Assembly (NCBI RefSeq): GCF_015355755.1 | Contig: NZ_JACVEE010000003.1 | Span: 1-64,000, forward strand | Direction of reading: 5' to 3' | DNA length: 64,000 nt | From: Nocardia sp. XZ_19_385 | Lineage (GTDB): Bacteria; Actinomycetota; Actinomycetes; Mycobacteriales; Mycobacteriaceae | Part shown: positions 16,037 through 25,569 of the stretch, in pieces | Layout: every line of letters begins with the position of its first letter | How positions within the stretch are numbered: position 1 is the first letter of the stretch | Program-made: the position numbers and the translations under genes | Notes under the pieces: model-generated | The model's database searches: none | Told to the model about the DNA's origin: nothing | The model's input: the letters and a program-made list of their open reading frames with translations, nothing else

Positions 16037-19000
16037 GTGACCTCGACCTCGGATGAAGATCATTCATACATTGACAGTGCTCAAGAGAGCGAAGCTGCCA
16101 GCGATACCTCCCGTGCCCTAACACTGCTCCGTGAAGCGCAAGTAGCGCTTCGGGCCAGCAAGTTCGACGAAGCAATCGAACGCTGCGATGAGGCACAACC
16201 GTTGCTTATTACGTTGAACGAGGTCAAGTACACTGCGTTCCTCCAACTCATTTATGCCTACGCGTTGTTATCCATGCAGGATATCGATAAAGCGCAACCA
16301 CGCGCAGCTCAAGCGCGCGAATTGTTCCAGTCACTGGGGGCGGAAGCCGAGACCACAAGTGCAGAAGGCCTGCTCGCCGCAATCCTTGCCAAGCAGGGCG
16401 CACGAGAGTTGAGCGCAAGCAACTACAGCACTGCGATTCGGATTCTTATTTCGGCTGAAAAGATTCACGGAGAGAATAGCGAAAGTGCACCCGCACAAGC
16501 TTGCAAGCTACTGCTGGGGTCCGCCTTTCTCTCAGAGGGTGAGCGCCAGTTGAAAGCTGGCGATCTGAAGGGCGCCGGCCAAAACCTCATATCCGCGCAA
16601 AACCTGTTCTCACACATCGGAAAGATTGAACGCGCAGCCTTTGCGGCATCACGCCTCGGTGCCGTGCACCTCCGCGAGGGCACACCCACATCGGCCGTCA
16701 CGGCGTTCGAAACCGCCCGCGAATTCTACTCCCAAGCGGAATCACAGGAACTGAACGTCGCCATCTGCGACGAGAACATCGCCCGCGCTCACGTTTTCAG
16801 TGGAAGAGTCGATGTAAGCCTGCAACTTTTCGATAAAGCCCGCGCAACATTCGCCCAACTGGCACAACCTCGACGTGCCGCCTTGACGGACACGATATTT
16901 GGAGAAAGTCTTTACGGCTCCGGCTATAAGCAGTTGGCTAACCAGCACTTCGACAGGGCGATCGCCCAACTTAAATCCGCCAAAGCCGAGTTTGACCGCC
17001 TAGGCGATTCGAGAAATGCAGAGCGGTGCGGCGTCGACATGGGAGGGATTTGGCTACTTCGAGCCGAACGATTCAATGTCGACGAGGAAGTCGATGTGAT
17101 CATTGAGAGGCTCGAATCTGCTGCGAGCGTCTTCGCAGAATCGAAAGCTCATCGAGCAGCGGCACAGTGTTTGAGCTTCATGGGGGATCGCTATTTGAAA
17201 AGCGAGAATTACCATGAAGCCGTCCGAGCGTATCAAACCGCCCAGATCGCATTCAATCAAGCCTCCGCGCCGATCGATGTCAACGACTGTCACAACAACA
17301 TAGGTGTTGCGCAAGCCCTTCTCGGAAATGCAGACGATGCAATAGCGAATCTCCAGACCGCCTACTCTAAGTATGATGGCATCAAAGCGCACTATGCGAC
17401 ATCGATCGTGGACAAAAATTTGGCTGCGTGCAGGCGGCGCGAATCTGAACGGAGATCCTACTCTATCATCCATCATAATCTCCCGCACATCGAACAATTT
17501 TCTGACATACACGAGCTGCCAGACGGATCCGCGCCGAGTGTCTTCAGCCAGGGAAAGCAGCTGTATTTCGCGGCGAATCGAGACAACGATATTGAAGCCT
17601 TGAACAGGTCTATCGAAATATTCGGAAAGTGCGCTAAATCACCCGGAAGTGTCGAAATCTCCATCATGCTTGCCGGAGCTACATACCAACGCTTCAAGGA
17701 GTCGGGCTCTCTGGATGACATAACTGTAGCCATTGCAGAACTACGGCGGATACTAGCGCAGACAAGCAGGGTTGATCCAGCCTATACGCAATGGTCATAC
17801 GGCCTGTCCGTGGCGTTACGATGTCGGTTCCAGCAGGCCAATGATGCCGTCGATATCCACGATGCATTGGATATCATCACCCCGGTCATTGATTCGATAG
17901 AAGTTGACAATTTGACCGACGCATCGACCGGGGCGGATGTTTTACGTGAATATGGAACCATTCTGTGTGAAATCTACGATTTCGAAGGTGGGCTCGGAAA
18001 TATCGACGCCGCAGTCGATGCCTTACGTGCATCTCTGGAAATGTTACCCGCGGGCGAGCGCTCCAAAGAGCGGACGATAACAATCAATAATATTGCCGCA
18101 GCTCTGCGCAAAAGGCACGAAGCAACGCTGAATCCCGAAGACATACGCGAAGCTACGACCCTCAGTCGTCAAGCCATTGATGAAATGCCTCACGACTTGA
18201 TTAACAAAGCACTGCTTTTTGACAATCTCGCCACTGCACTCAGGAGGTCATACGATTTCAGTAGAAATATTCGGGACCTCGACGATTCAATAGAATCGTA
18301 TAAATTAGCGCTAGCGGAACCGTCAACAGAAAACAGCAGTCGGGCGAGTAGCCTTGCAGGCTTGGGTTTGGCGCTTCGATGGCGCTTCGATCATTTAGGC
18401 ATCCTGAAAGACCTCGACGAATCAATCTCTCGCGGCGAAGAGGCGGTTCAGATTATCGAAGGAGCCACAACGGGTCGCCACACTGCTTTTGCCTTCTCTA
18501 CGCTCGCAAGTTCATTGCGTGCACGCTACAGCCATACAGACGAAGTCGATGATATTCGCGCCGCATCAGCTTGGGCTAATAAGGCTGTGAACGCAATTGG
18601 CAACCACGATCCGGACCGGGCGTCTTACACCTATATCCTGGGTTCGATACTCATCGAGTACTATCAACGAGCCGGAAAAATCGAGCTACTCGATGAAGCC
18701 ATTACGCAACTGCGCGCAACTGTCGCCAAGCCCCACGGGCAGACGTTCCTTCATCTAATCAATCTTGCTGGCGCGCTGCGACTGAGGTTCAATCAATCCG
18801 ACGATAACGATGACCTCAATGCAGCTATCGACGCGCTCCGGCGAGCATTCGAAATTTCCGACATAGAACATCCAATCCGATCCAAGATCCTACACGATCT
18901 GGCTCAAGCCCTGCGTCGCAGATTCGATAAGATGAAGGTTCGCTCCGACCTGGACACCGTTGTCGGTCTAGCCCGCGATGCGATCCGGCTCGTGCCTATC

Positions 19001-22000
19001 GACCATACGATACGGCCAGGTTTGTTGACCAGCTTGGGTCTGGCCCTTAAGTTCCGATACTTTGCCCTTTCAAAGGTTTCTGGGACATCCGACCTCAACG
19101 AAGCGATCGATAGGTTCCACGAGGCAGTCGAAACTGCTGCGGCTGAAGATAAAGATCTCGGCACATATCTCCACGAATACGGAACCGCTCTTCTCGTACG
19201 CTTCAGGCTGAGCCGACAAGGTCTAGACGTCATTGAATCAGTGGCCGCATTACGTCGGTGTATAAGTGTTCTGCCGGAGGATGATGTTGACCGGCCGACA
19301 ATACTGAATGCGCTAAGCGATTCGCTAGAAGAGCTGTCCACCCTGCCGGGCGACAGGGACGAGCTGGAGGATCTCGTCGAGACCGCCTTATTGGCAGCCA
19401 CTCAAGAGCGCCGTTCTCGAAATAGAGAAGAGCGTGACTACAGTCTGGCGCGGGCAATGCGGCATCGTTTCGAATACCGTGGGCCAATATCCGATCTGGA
19501 TAACTCGATAGAGATCTTCCGCAGAATCTCGGCGGCAGATTGTGATGCCGAGACGCACGCAAAATATCTGGGTGCGCTTGCCAGTAGCTTGAGCCTTAGA
19601 TTCACCGCGACTGGGAATCTGTCGGACATCGATGAGGCGGTAGCGGTCGCACGGACCGCGGCTCGTGCAGGCGCGAACGGACCGCTAGCGTTTGCGTATG
19701 CGAGCGATCTCGGCGACGCCTTGAGGGTCCGTTACGAGACCAGCGGGCGCGCGGCAGATTTGGACCAGGCCGTCGACGCACTCCGAAACGCATTGGGACT
19801 TGTCGATCCGAGCGGCCATCTGGTGTCGACTTGCCACAATAACCTCGGCATCGCAATTCGCATCCGTTACGAGCGGTTCGGTCGGACCGATGACCTCCAG
19901 GAAGCCGTGGAAAATAATTGGCTTGCCACGGTCACCGCCTCGATTAATGACCCGCACTATTACAGATATCTTTCCAACTATAGTTTGTCGTTGTTTTGTT
20001 TGTATCGCCGTTATGGCAATGCCCAGCATCTGGACATAGCGATCGAGAAAGCTCGTCGCGCTGTCGACGCCTTGCCGGTTGGCCACCCCTCGCGCTCGCG
20101 TATACTTGCCAATCGTGGGATGACGCTGATGGAACGCGCTCGCCTGATCGGTGACGAAATAGATTTGGACGATGCGATCCAAGCCTTCACTGAGGCTGTT
20201 GACGCATCCGAACCAACGAGTGCGGGCTATGCTCCGAGCTGCAGCAATCTTGGCGCTGCCTACCACCGTCGATACGCAAAGACCAAGGACCCCTCGGATC
20301 TCACTGCCGCGATCAATATGTTGACGAAGTCAATCCAGCACACTCCGCCGCACGATTCCCGCTATTGCGCGCATCAAATGAATCTGGCGCGAGTCCTTAA
20401 TGCTAAGTTTCTCGATTTCGGGTCGGAATCCGCTGGCAGACTTGCTTTGACCCATGCCCAGGATTCTGCCGGTCATCCCGGTGGCGACATCGATGAAAGA
20501 ATTGAAGCGGCTCGGCTTTGGGGACGTATAGCACATGCCTTCGGTGATAGCGTTGCCGCATTGCAGGGCTATCGGTCAGCGGTCGGTCTTCTGCCGCAGC
20601 GAGCTTTGCGGGGTATGGATCGAGCGGACGGTGAGCGCCTTCTGGAGCGTTGGACTGGCCTTGCCTCCGAAGCTGCTGCCGTAGCCATCGACGTCGGTCA
20701 AGGCTCTGTTGCACTCGAACTTCTCGAGGAGGGGCGCGCTGTGCTGTGGTCCAAGATGGTCGAATCTCGCACAGACATTGATCGGCTACGCGCAGCCGAC
20801 CAGGGTTTAGCCGATGAGCTGGCCGACCAGATCCGTGTCCTGGAGGCAGGGTCGAATGGCAGGAGTCGTCAGTTCGAGTCTTCTCACCCTGATCCGCGTA
20901 TGGGGGATCGTGTCTTCACTGCCTCAATGACATTCGACGATATCGTAAACCGAGTTCGTAGAATCGACGGCCTCGATGACTTTCTCAGGCCCGTTCCTGC
21001 CATGGCTATGCATAGCGCCGCGTCGGCAGGACCTGTGATCGTGCTCAATGTTGCCGAGCGGCGGTGCGATGCCCTCGTCGTTCTGTCAGATCGAATCGAT
21101 GTCATACCGCTGCTCGACCTTGAGTCAAAAGATGTCGTCGCCTGGTCGAAAAGGTATGTCGCTGCTCAAGAGATACTTGCAGATCCAAACTGCCGGCCGT
21201 TGGCGATGGCGGCGGCGGAGCACGAAGTAAGGCAAGCGCTTCAGTGGCTGTGGACATCAGTGGCGAAGCCGGTCCTGGACGGTGTCGGTTTCCTGGTCAC
21301 CGAGCCACCGAAAATTGATGTCTTACCACGCTTGTGGTGGTGCCCGACAGGAGCGCTGTCGCTGCTGCCGATTCATGCTGCCGGGGAGGACTCAGGGAAT
21401 AGCGTTCTAGACTACGTCGTCTCGTCCTACACGCCGACTGTGCGCGGTCTGATCGCAGCTCGTACGGCGCAGGGCGAGCCTAGCGGCCGCGGCTCGGATT
21501 TCTTGATTGTCGGTATGCCGAAGACCCCTGATCATGCTGATCTTCCTGCGGTAGAACACGAACTCCGCATCGTGAAGGAAATCTTTCGTCGTCCCGCCGA
21601 ACTGATCGAATCAACCGCTACGCGATCGAATGTGCTGGAGGCACTGAGACTTCATTCGACGGCGCACTTGGCCTGTCATGGGGTACAGCGTTTCGATCAA
21701 CCATCGGAGAGCGGCATTGTACTCCACGATGGCGTGCTGACGATTACCAATATTGTAGACGGGGAGCAGTCTGGTGGTGACTTCGTATTTCTATCAGCTT
21801 GTCATGGTTACACCGGGAGTTCGCGGTCCGCCGATGAATCAGTAACATTGGGGGCTGCCTTGCATTTCGTGGGTTGGATCCACGTAGTCGCGACAATGTG
21901 GAGCGTGAACGACGAAACGGCGGCCTTCATCGCATTTCACCTTTACAGCACGATCGTCGATCAGAACGGAAATATAGATCCGCGATCTTCCGCAGTGGCG

Positions 22001-22081
22001 TTGCACAATGCCACCCACATAGCTCGAGACGAGAAGGCATCGGAACTCTCCTGGGTTCCTTTCATCCATATCGGACCGTAG
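16037..22081 (+). CDS. Giant TPR-CHAT caspase-like protease
   Basis: A GTG after GAGGGGCGGAC gives 2,014 residues. Residues about 25-480 are classical TPR-like helical pairs. From about 500 to 1,480 there are some twenty repeats of the type LxxALRxRF...DLDxAI, as in actinobacterial TPR-CHAT proteins. A charged linker leads to the CHAT domain (about 1,700-2,014), with LPRLWWCPTGALSLLPIHAA, HLACHGV (His1881) and FVFLSACHGYTG (Cys1922). These residues fit the His-Cys dyad of separase/caspase-like CHAT peptidases. Family members act as regulated proteases in conflict and cell-death systems, for example with type III-E CRISPR; no cas gene is present here. GC is visibly lower than in the flanks. 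The gene converges on the membrane-protein gene ending at 22100. Confidence 0.9.
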   Translation: MTSTSDEDHSYIDSAQESEAASDTSRALTLLREAQVALRASKFDEAIERCDEAQPLLITLNEVKYTAFLQLIYAYALLSMQDIDKAQPRAAQARELFQSLGAEAETTSAEGLLAAILAKQGARELSASNYSTAIRILISAEKIHGENSESAPAQACKLLLGSAFLSEGERQLKAGDLKGAGQNLISAQNLFSHIGKIERAAFAASRLGAVHLREGTPTSAVTAFETAREFYSQAESQELNVAICDENIARAHVFSGRVDVSLQLFDKARATFAQLAQPRRAALTDTIFGESLYGSGYKQLANQHFDRAIAQLKSAKAEFDRLGDSRNAERCGVDMGGIWLLRAERFNVDEEVDVIIERLESAASVFAESKAHRAAAQCLSFMGDRYLKSENYHEAVRAYQTAQIAFNQASAPIDVNDCHNNIGVAQALLGNADDAIANLQTAYSKYDGIKAHYATSIVDKNLAACRRRESERRSYSIIHHNLPHIEQFSDIHELPDGSAPSVFSQGKQLYFAANRDNDIEALNRSIEIFGKCAKSPGSVEISIMLAGATYQRFKESGSLDDITVAIAELRRILAQTSRVDPAYTQWSYGLSVALRCRFQQANDAVDIHDALDIITPVIDSIEVDNLTDASTGADVLREYGTILCEIYDFEGGLGNIDAAVDALRASLEMLPAGERSKERTITINNIAAALRKRHEATLNPEDIREATTLSRQAIDEMPHDLINKALLFDNLATALRRSYDFSRNIRDLDDSIESYKLALAEPSTENSSRASSLAGLGLALRWRFDHLGILKDLDESISRGEEAVQIIEGATTGRHTAFAFSTLASSLRARYSHTDEVDDIRAASAWANKAVNAIGNHDPDRASYTYILGSILIEYYQRAGKIELLDEAITQLRATVAKPHGQTFLHLINLAGALRLRFNQSDDNDDLNAAIDALRRAFEISDIEHPIRSKILHDLAQALRRRFDKMKVRSDLDTVVGLARDAIRLVPIDHTIRPGLLTSLGLALKFRYFALSKVSGTSDLNEAIDRFHEAVETAAAEDKDLGTYLHEYGTALLVRFRLSRQGLDVIESVAALRRCISVLPEDDVDRPTILNALSDSLEELSTLPGDRDELEDLVETALLAATQERRSRNREERDYSLARAMRHRFEYRGPISDLDNSIEIFRRISAADCDAETHAKYLGALASSLSLRFTATGNLSDIDEAVAVARTAARAGANGPLAFAYASDLGDALRVRYETSGRAADLDQAVDALRNALGLVDPSGHLVSTCHNNLGIAIRIRYERFGRTDDLQEAVENNWLATVTASINDPHYYRYLSNYSLSLFCLYRRYGNAQHLDIAIEKARRAVDALPVGHPSRSRILANRGMTLMERARLIGDEIDLDDAIQAFTEAVDASEPTSAGYAPSCSNLGAAYHRRYAKTKDPSDLTAAINMLTKSIQHTPPHDSRYCAHQMNLARVLNAKFLDFGSESAGRLALTHAQDSAGHPGGDIDERIEAARLWGRIAHAFGDSVAALQGYRSAVGLLPQRALRGMDRADGERLLERWTGLASEAAAVAIDVGQGSVALELLEEGRAVLWSKMVESRTDIDRLRAADQGLADELADQIRVLEAGSNGRSRQFESSHPDPRMGDRVFTASMTFDDIVNRVRRIDGLDDFLRPVPAMAMHSAASAGPVIVLNVAERRCDALVVLSDRIDVIPLLDLESKDVVAWSKRYVAAQEILADPNCRPLAMAAAEHEVRQALQWLWTSVAKPVLDGVGFLVTEPPKIDVLPRLWWCPTGALSLLPIHAAGEDSGNSVLDYVVSSYTPTVRGLIAARTAQGEPSGRGSDFLIVGMPKTPDHADLPAVEHELRIVKEIFRRPAELIESTATRSNVLEALRLHSTAHLACHGVQRFDQPSESGIVLHDGVLTITNIVDGEQSGGDFVFLSACHGYTGSSRSADESVTLGAALHFVGWIHVVATMWSVNDETAAFIAFHLYSTIVDQNGNIDPRSSAVALHNATHIARDEKASELSWVPFIHIGP

Positions 22082-22099
22082 CCTCGCTAAGGCTTCAAA

Positions 22100-23029
22100 T
22101 CATGACGGATGGCGGTACCGCCATACAGTCATGTCAACCGATTCAGGACCTTGAATCCATACGCGACTCCAGGCTGAATTGATCTCACGCTCGGATTCGA
22201 TGTCTATCGGCAGCGGAATTCGTAGCGTGTTGAGTAGGTCGAACCGATGCATGTCGAAGGCAACGTGTAGTGTCTCACCATAGGTCAGCGCAGACTGGAT
22301 TGCGGCAGCGTATGCCACAACACCCACGACGGCGGGCGCCAAGGCCAAGCAAGCCCACCAGCCAGATCCGGCAAGGAGCGCGGCGCTCGCAATTGTCGCA
22401 GTAGCGCCTGTCATGACCATGCGCGCTGATACATCAAGCTGACCTCTGGCGTCATCAACGATGATACGCATCCGGTCGCCCAGCACCGCATATAAGCGAG
22501 GCCACGCCGCCACGGCGCCGAATCCATAAGCCGATCCAGCGCTGGACTCGGCTGCTGCCAGTACGTTGCCGAGTGTGGTCGGCCGGATCTCCTCGTTCGG
22601 CGGAAAATAACGCTGCAGTCTTTGTACTGTCCTGCCAATTTGGATAATTTCTGCCTCGGTATACGGAGAATCGTGCTCGCGCGCCGTAAGCGGCTTCTCC
22701 AGATTTGCCTTTTTTTCACAAAATCGGCGCACTCGCCGGGACGCGAGAGATTTAGGCCAGTAGTAGCCTTCCAGGACGCGGAGGATCGCCTTTTGCAGAG
22801 GATGCAAGAGCAGTCCGAGAATGGTGACCACCAATACTATTACCAGCGCTTCACCAACTTTCAGTGAAGAAACTGTCCTCCATGCTCTTGAGAAGTCGAG
22901 TTCGCCCGGAGCCCCCGCCCAGATCAGGGTGAGAAAATAGAATGCCGCCAGATATGTCGGTAGAATGCTGACAAGATAGAATCGCCCGCGAGATGTTTCA
23001 GCAGATGCGAACAGCGAGGTGATGTTCAC
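22100..23029 (-). CDS. Four-helix membrane protein of the CHAT locus
   Basis: The GTG at 23029 directly follows the stop codon of the upstream gene with no spacer. The 309 residues have hydrophobic segments near 20-38, 58-78, 205-225 and 227-247. A cytoplasmic-looking basic/helical loop lies between pairs (LEGYYWPKSLASRRVRRF). The C-terminus ends WRYRHPS. No transporter or enzyme signature is recognised. Position and shared base composition suggest it works with the TPR-CHAT protease, perhaps as a membrane sensor, target or pore. That is inference. Confidence 0.75.
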   Translation of the reverse strand: MNITSLFASAETSRGRFYLVSILPTYLAAFYFLTLIWAGAPGELDFSRAWRTVSSLKVGEALVIVLVVTILGLLLHPLQKAILRVLEGYYWPKSLASRRVRRFCEKKANLEKPLTAREHDSPYTEAEIIQIGRTVQRLQRYFPPNEEIRPTTLGNVLAAAESSAGSAYGFGAVAAWPRLYAVLGDRMRIIVDDARGQLDVSARMVMTGATATIASAALLAGSGWWACLALAPAVVGVVAYAAAIQSALTYGETLHVAFDMHRFDLLNTLRIPLPIDIESEREINSAWSRVWIQGPESVDMTVWRYRHPS

Positions 23030-23449
23030 CTATCTCTCCAATGCATGGCCATCGTTGGGGCATCTAGGAGGTTCTCGGACGTCGAACCTGATCACCCAAA
23101 ATCTTTCACGGCAAATAGTGCAAGACGTCGATAGCGCAACAAATCGCGGAGAACCAGCGAGGACGAGGCCGTCGCTCTGTCCTATATCACGGCTGGTTTT
23201 ACCCTCAGAGCTCGAACCGCCGACTAGCTGCTTGAGTCTACCTGTCGCTGAATGACCGACGTAATCGCGTCCTGACCAGATCGCTACCGCGCCATCGACT
23301 TCTAGCCTCTCGACAAGGCCCTCAAGCGCATTGGCGACTTCATATATGGAGTTTTCGGCATCGAGCAGTAGTTTGACGGCATTGACCGGATATGGCCCAT
23401 CGTCGAGTATACTTCGAATCCAGTCTATTTGGTTCACGTAGAGTTCCAT
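23030..23449 (-). CDS. Small protein with C-terminal zinc-ribbon-like motif
   Basis: The protein has 139 residues. The N-terminal part is helical (MELYVNQIDWIRSILDDG, then VNAVKLLLDAENSIYEVANA) and resembles a small winged-helix or adaptor fold. The C-terminus carries CTICRERFWVIRFD and RCPNDGH, a Cx2C...C...H arrangement that could bind zinc. The stop TAG abuts the GTG of the membrane protein, so the two are almost certainly translated together. The ribosome site before the ATG is weak. It may be a regulator or adaptor of the CHAT locus. Confidence 0.65.
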   Translation of the reverse strand: MELYVNQIDWIRSILDDGPYPVNAVKLLLDAENSIYEVANALEGLVERLEVDGAVAIWSGRDYVGHSATGRLKQLVGGSSSEGKTSRDIGQSDGLVLAGSPRFVALSTSCTICRERFWVIRFDVREPPRCPNDGHALER

Positions 23450-23509
23450 CTCTATGCATGCGTTTAAGCATCTCTATAATCAAATAGCGAGTGAGCCTGC
23501 TAGTTGTTC

Positions 23510-24592
23510 TTATTTATTCTTGTCTGATGACAGCCCTAGAGCCCAGTAGATAGGACGGTTGCGGCGGAGCGGTGGTATCTGCCTCCGGAATATAGCTTCT
23601 ACTTCTCCACTTTCATCTCGCTCCAGCGCCATTTGCCACCATTCGAAAGCCCGAGCAGGTCGACGCTGAGAAAGTTCGATATTGCCCAGTTGTAGCATGC
23701 AGTGTGCATCGCCGGCTTCTGCGCCGACATTCAGCCATCGGATCGATTCGCTCCTGTTGCCCTGCGAGGTAAAGAAGTTTGCCAGGTTGCGAGCGGCCCC
23801 CACGTGCCCAACGTCGAATGCGCGAACGAACCACCCCTCGGCCTCCTCGATATTGCCGTCGGCGCTATGTAGCGCTCCCAGGTTGTGCATGGCGAGCCCA
23901 CTGCCGGCTTCGGCGGCGCGCTCATACCAAGACGCCGCCTTCTTGGTATCGCCCTGAATGAGCATCCGATACGCAAGCAAGCACATAGCCTCGATATTTC
24001 CCGCCAATGCCGCCTTCTGCAGCCATGTGGCTGCGTTCGACAGATTGTTGCGTCCTATGTAGATCATGGCGCCGATATCGCCTGCGCGCGCGGCCTTCAG
24101 ATACCATCTTTCCGCTGCACCGACATCATTGTTCCGTGTGTACCTCAGGGCGAGCCAGCGCATGGCAGAACTCTCGCCGAGCGCCGCTGCCTTGCGGTAC
24201 CACTGCTCGGCGTCCTGGTCAGCCCCCCGACGTTCCAGCACTCTAGCGAGGCCCTGCATTCCCGGACCGTGTCCAAGGTTCGATGCCTTCGTGTAAAGTT
24301 CCTCAGCTGTAGTGTCTTGTCCTCGTTTCTCAAACTCAAGCCCCTGTGCGGTAATGGCGTACAGGTCACCCGCCTTGACTGCAAGTTCGAGCCAACGGTC
24401 TGCTTCTTTTTCATTTCCACGATGGCGCAGCGTCGACGCGAGGTTAGTCATCGCGGGCGCGCTGCCCGACTCCGCCGCTTTCCTGTACCAAACCTCCGCT
24501 ACATCGTGATCGCCCGACTCCGTCAGGATCGCTGCAAGGTGGAACTGCGCGTCCAAGTTCCCCGCCTCGGCGTACTGTGTCAGAAGCGTCAT
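23510..24592 (-). CDS. Sel1-like repeat protein
   Basis: About ten Sel1-like repeats (consensus A..WYrKAAesGs..AM..LA) run from near the N-terminus to residue 330, for example AEVWYRKAAESGSAPAMTNL. A short C-terminus ends RPIYWALGLSSDKNK. The ATG at 24592 is conservative; a TTG at 24619 preceded by AGGGGTGGG is equally plausible and gives LAEQEPNRGMTLL. No signal peptide. Sel1 repeats are protein-protein scaffolds. Next to a TPR-CHAT protease it is a likely partner or substrate-recruiting subunit. Base composition matches the rest of the island. Confidence 0.8.
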   Translation of the reverse strand: MTLLTQYAEAGNLDAQFHLAAILTESGDHDVAEVWYRKAAESGSAPAMTNLASTLRHRGNEKEADRWLELAVKAGDLYAITAQGLEFEKRGQDTTAEELYTKASNLGHGPGMQGLARVLERRGADQDAEQWYRKAAALGESSAMRWLALRYTRNNDVGAAERWYLKAARAGDIGAMIYIGRNNLSNAATWLQKAALAGNIEAMCLLAYRMLIQGDTKKAASWYERAAEAGSGLAMHNLGALHSADGNIEEAEGWFVRAFDVGHVGAARNLANFFTSQGNRSESIRWLNVGAEAGDAHCMLQLGNIELSQRRPARAFEWWQMALERDESGEVEAIFRRQIPPLRRNRPIYWALGLSSDKNK

Positions 24593-24674
24593 ACCTCGGT
24601 TCGGCTCTTGCTCGGCCAATGACCCACCCCTGCACGCTCTTCGCCTGCATCGAGGTTGCAAGGTACTCGACGCG

Positions 24675-25022
24675 TCAGCCCATCGTACGACGAACGACTC
24701 GGTTGCCGCTGGAAGATAGCCTCCTGGGTGCAAGGGAGTGGTGCTGTTCCCGGCGAGACTTCAGCCATTCATCGCACACCTGCGAAACAGTGACGTCGAC
24801 CCGGCCGACGAAAGTTCCTCCAGCGACGGCAATGCTGATTCGCCGGCACTCGCTACACGCCTGTTTGAGGGTGTCGTAGGTGAAGGTCCGGCGATCACGC
24901 TTGCCTTTTGAGCGCACTCCTACATCGATCTGGAACCAGTACGACTTCTTGCCGTTCGTGGCGACATGAGTGTTGATCGGCTCGGCCCGACGTGACTTTC
25001 TGGAAGCGCTGGCGGCGTTCAA
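24675..25022 (-). pseudogene. Truncated phage-type tyrosine integrase (N-terminus only)
   Basis: The frame encodes the arm-binding and start of the core-binding region of an actinophage/ICE integrase: KKSYWFQIDVGVRSKGKRDR, RTFTYDTLKQACSECRRI, then SQVCDEWLKSRRE. After about 24,755 the sequence is no longer integrase-like and the catalytic R-H-R-Y domain is absent. The start would be a TTG at 25022. Its truncated end lies against the Sel1 gene, so it marks an old recombination boundary of the CHAT island. Confidence 0.65.
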
Positions 25023-25351
25023 CTGCAGAACCTCCTGGGTGACTGGTGGCGGGCCCGCTGAAGTGAGATCGCCTGGGACAGCGAAATTGGGCCAGCCGCA
25101 GCTGGCTAGGCCTATCGCTGTCGCGGCCTTTAGTCAGCGAGAGGGCATGACGGCGATGTGAGCTGGGCGTTCATCCCGCCGCAGGTGACGGCAACGAGCT
25201 GCGCTTGCGTTGTTCGTGGCCTCCGTGCCGCGAAGGGCAAGAAAGTTCAGTCAATAGGCGCGTTCAGCTCTGAATGAGCGCAGGAGTGGTAGCCGGCAGT
25301 AACCACCATGCGGACCAAAAGTGCTGTCGATGGGCATCCGGATGCGGGATG

Positions 25352-25569
25352 TCATATCGAGCTGGGGTTGTCCTCGGAATCGACTGGCAATAGGAGGATC
25401 TCGCGGACCCATCGGGCCGGATGCGCACTCGCGCAGCTGGTACTTCGCCGGATTGGACCGCGGCGTAGAAAGTGGATCTGCCGATGCCAAGGAGCTGAGC
25501 TGTCTCAGCGACAAATATGGTTGGCCCGCACGGCGAGGCACCGGCCGCACCCCTGCACACCACGCGCAC
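25352..25569 (-). pseudogene. Frameshifted excisionase-like HTH protein
   Basis: IFVAETAQLLGIGRSTFYAA and VQSGEVPA form an AlpA/Xis-type helix-turn-helix (xVxEAAxLLGIGRSTxYxxVxSGExP). The expected C-terminal wing (RWVREILLLPVDSEDNPSSI, stop at 25352) lies in another frame after about 25430. The order excisionase then integrase on the minus strand is the usual xis-int pair of actinobacterial integrative elements. Both are broken here. Confidence 0.55.

Noticed and set aside
16037..22081. CHAT gene as part of a type III-E CRISPR locus
   Set aside because: No cas-like gene and no repeat-spacer array are present in the window.
25022..25260. tRNA or att site next to the integrase remnant
   Set aside because: No cloverleaf-like sequence or matching direct repeat could be found by eye.
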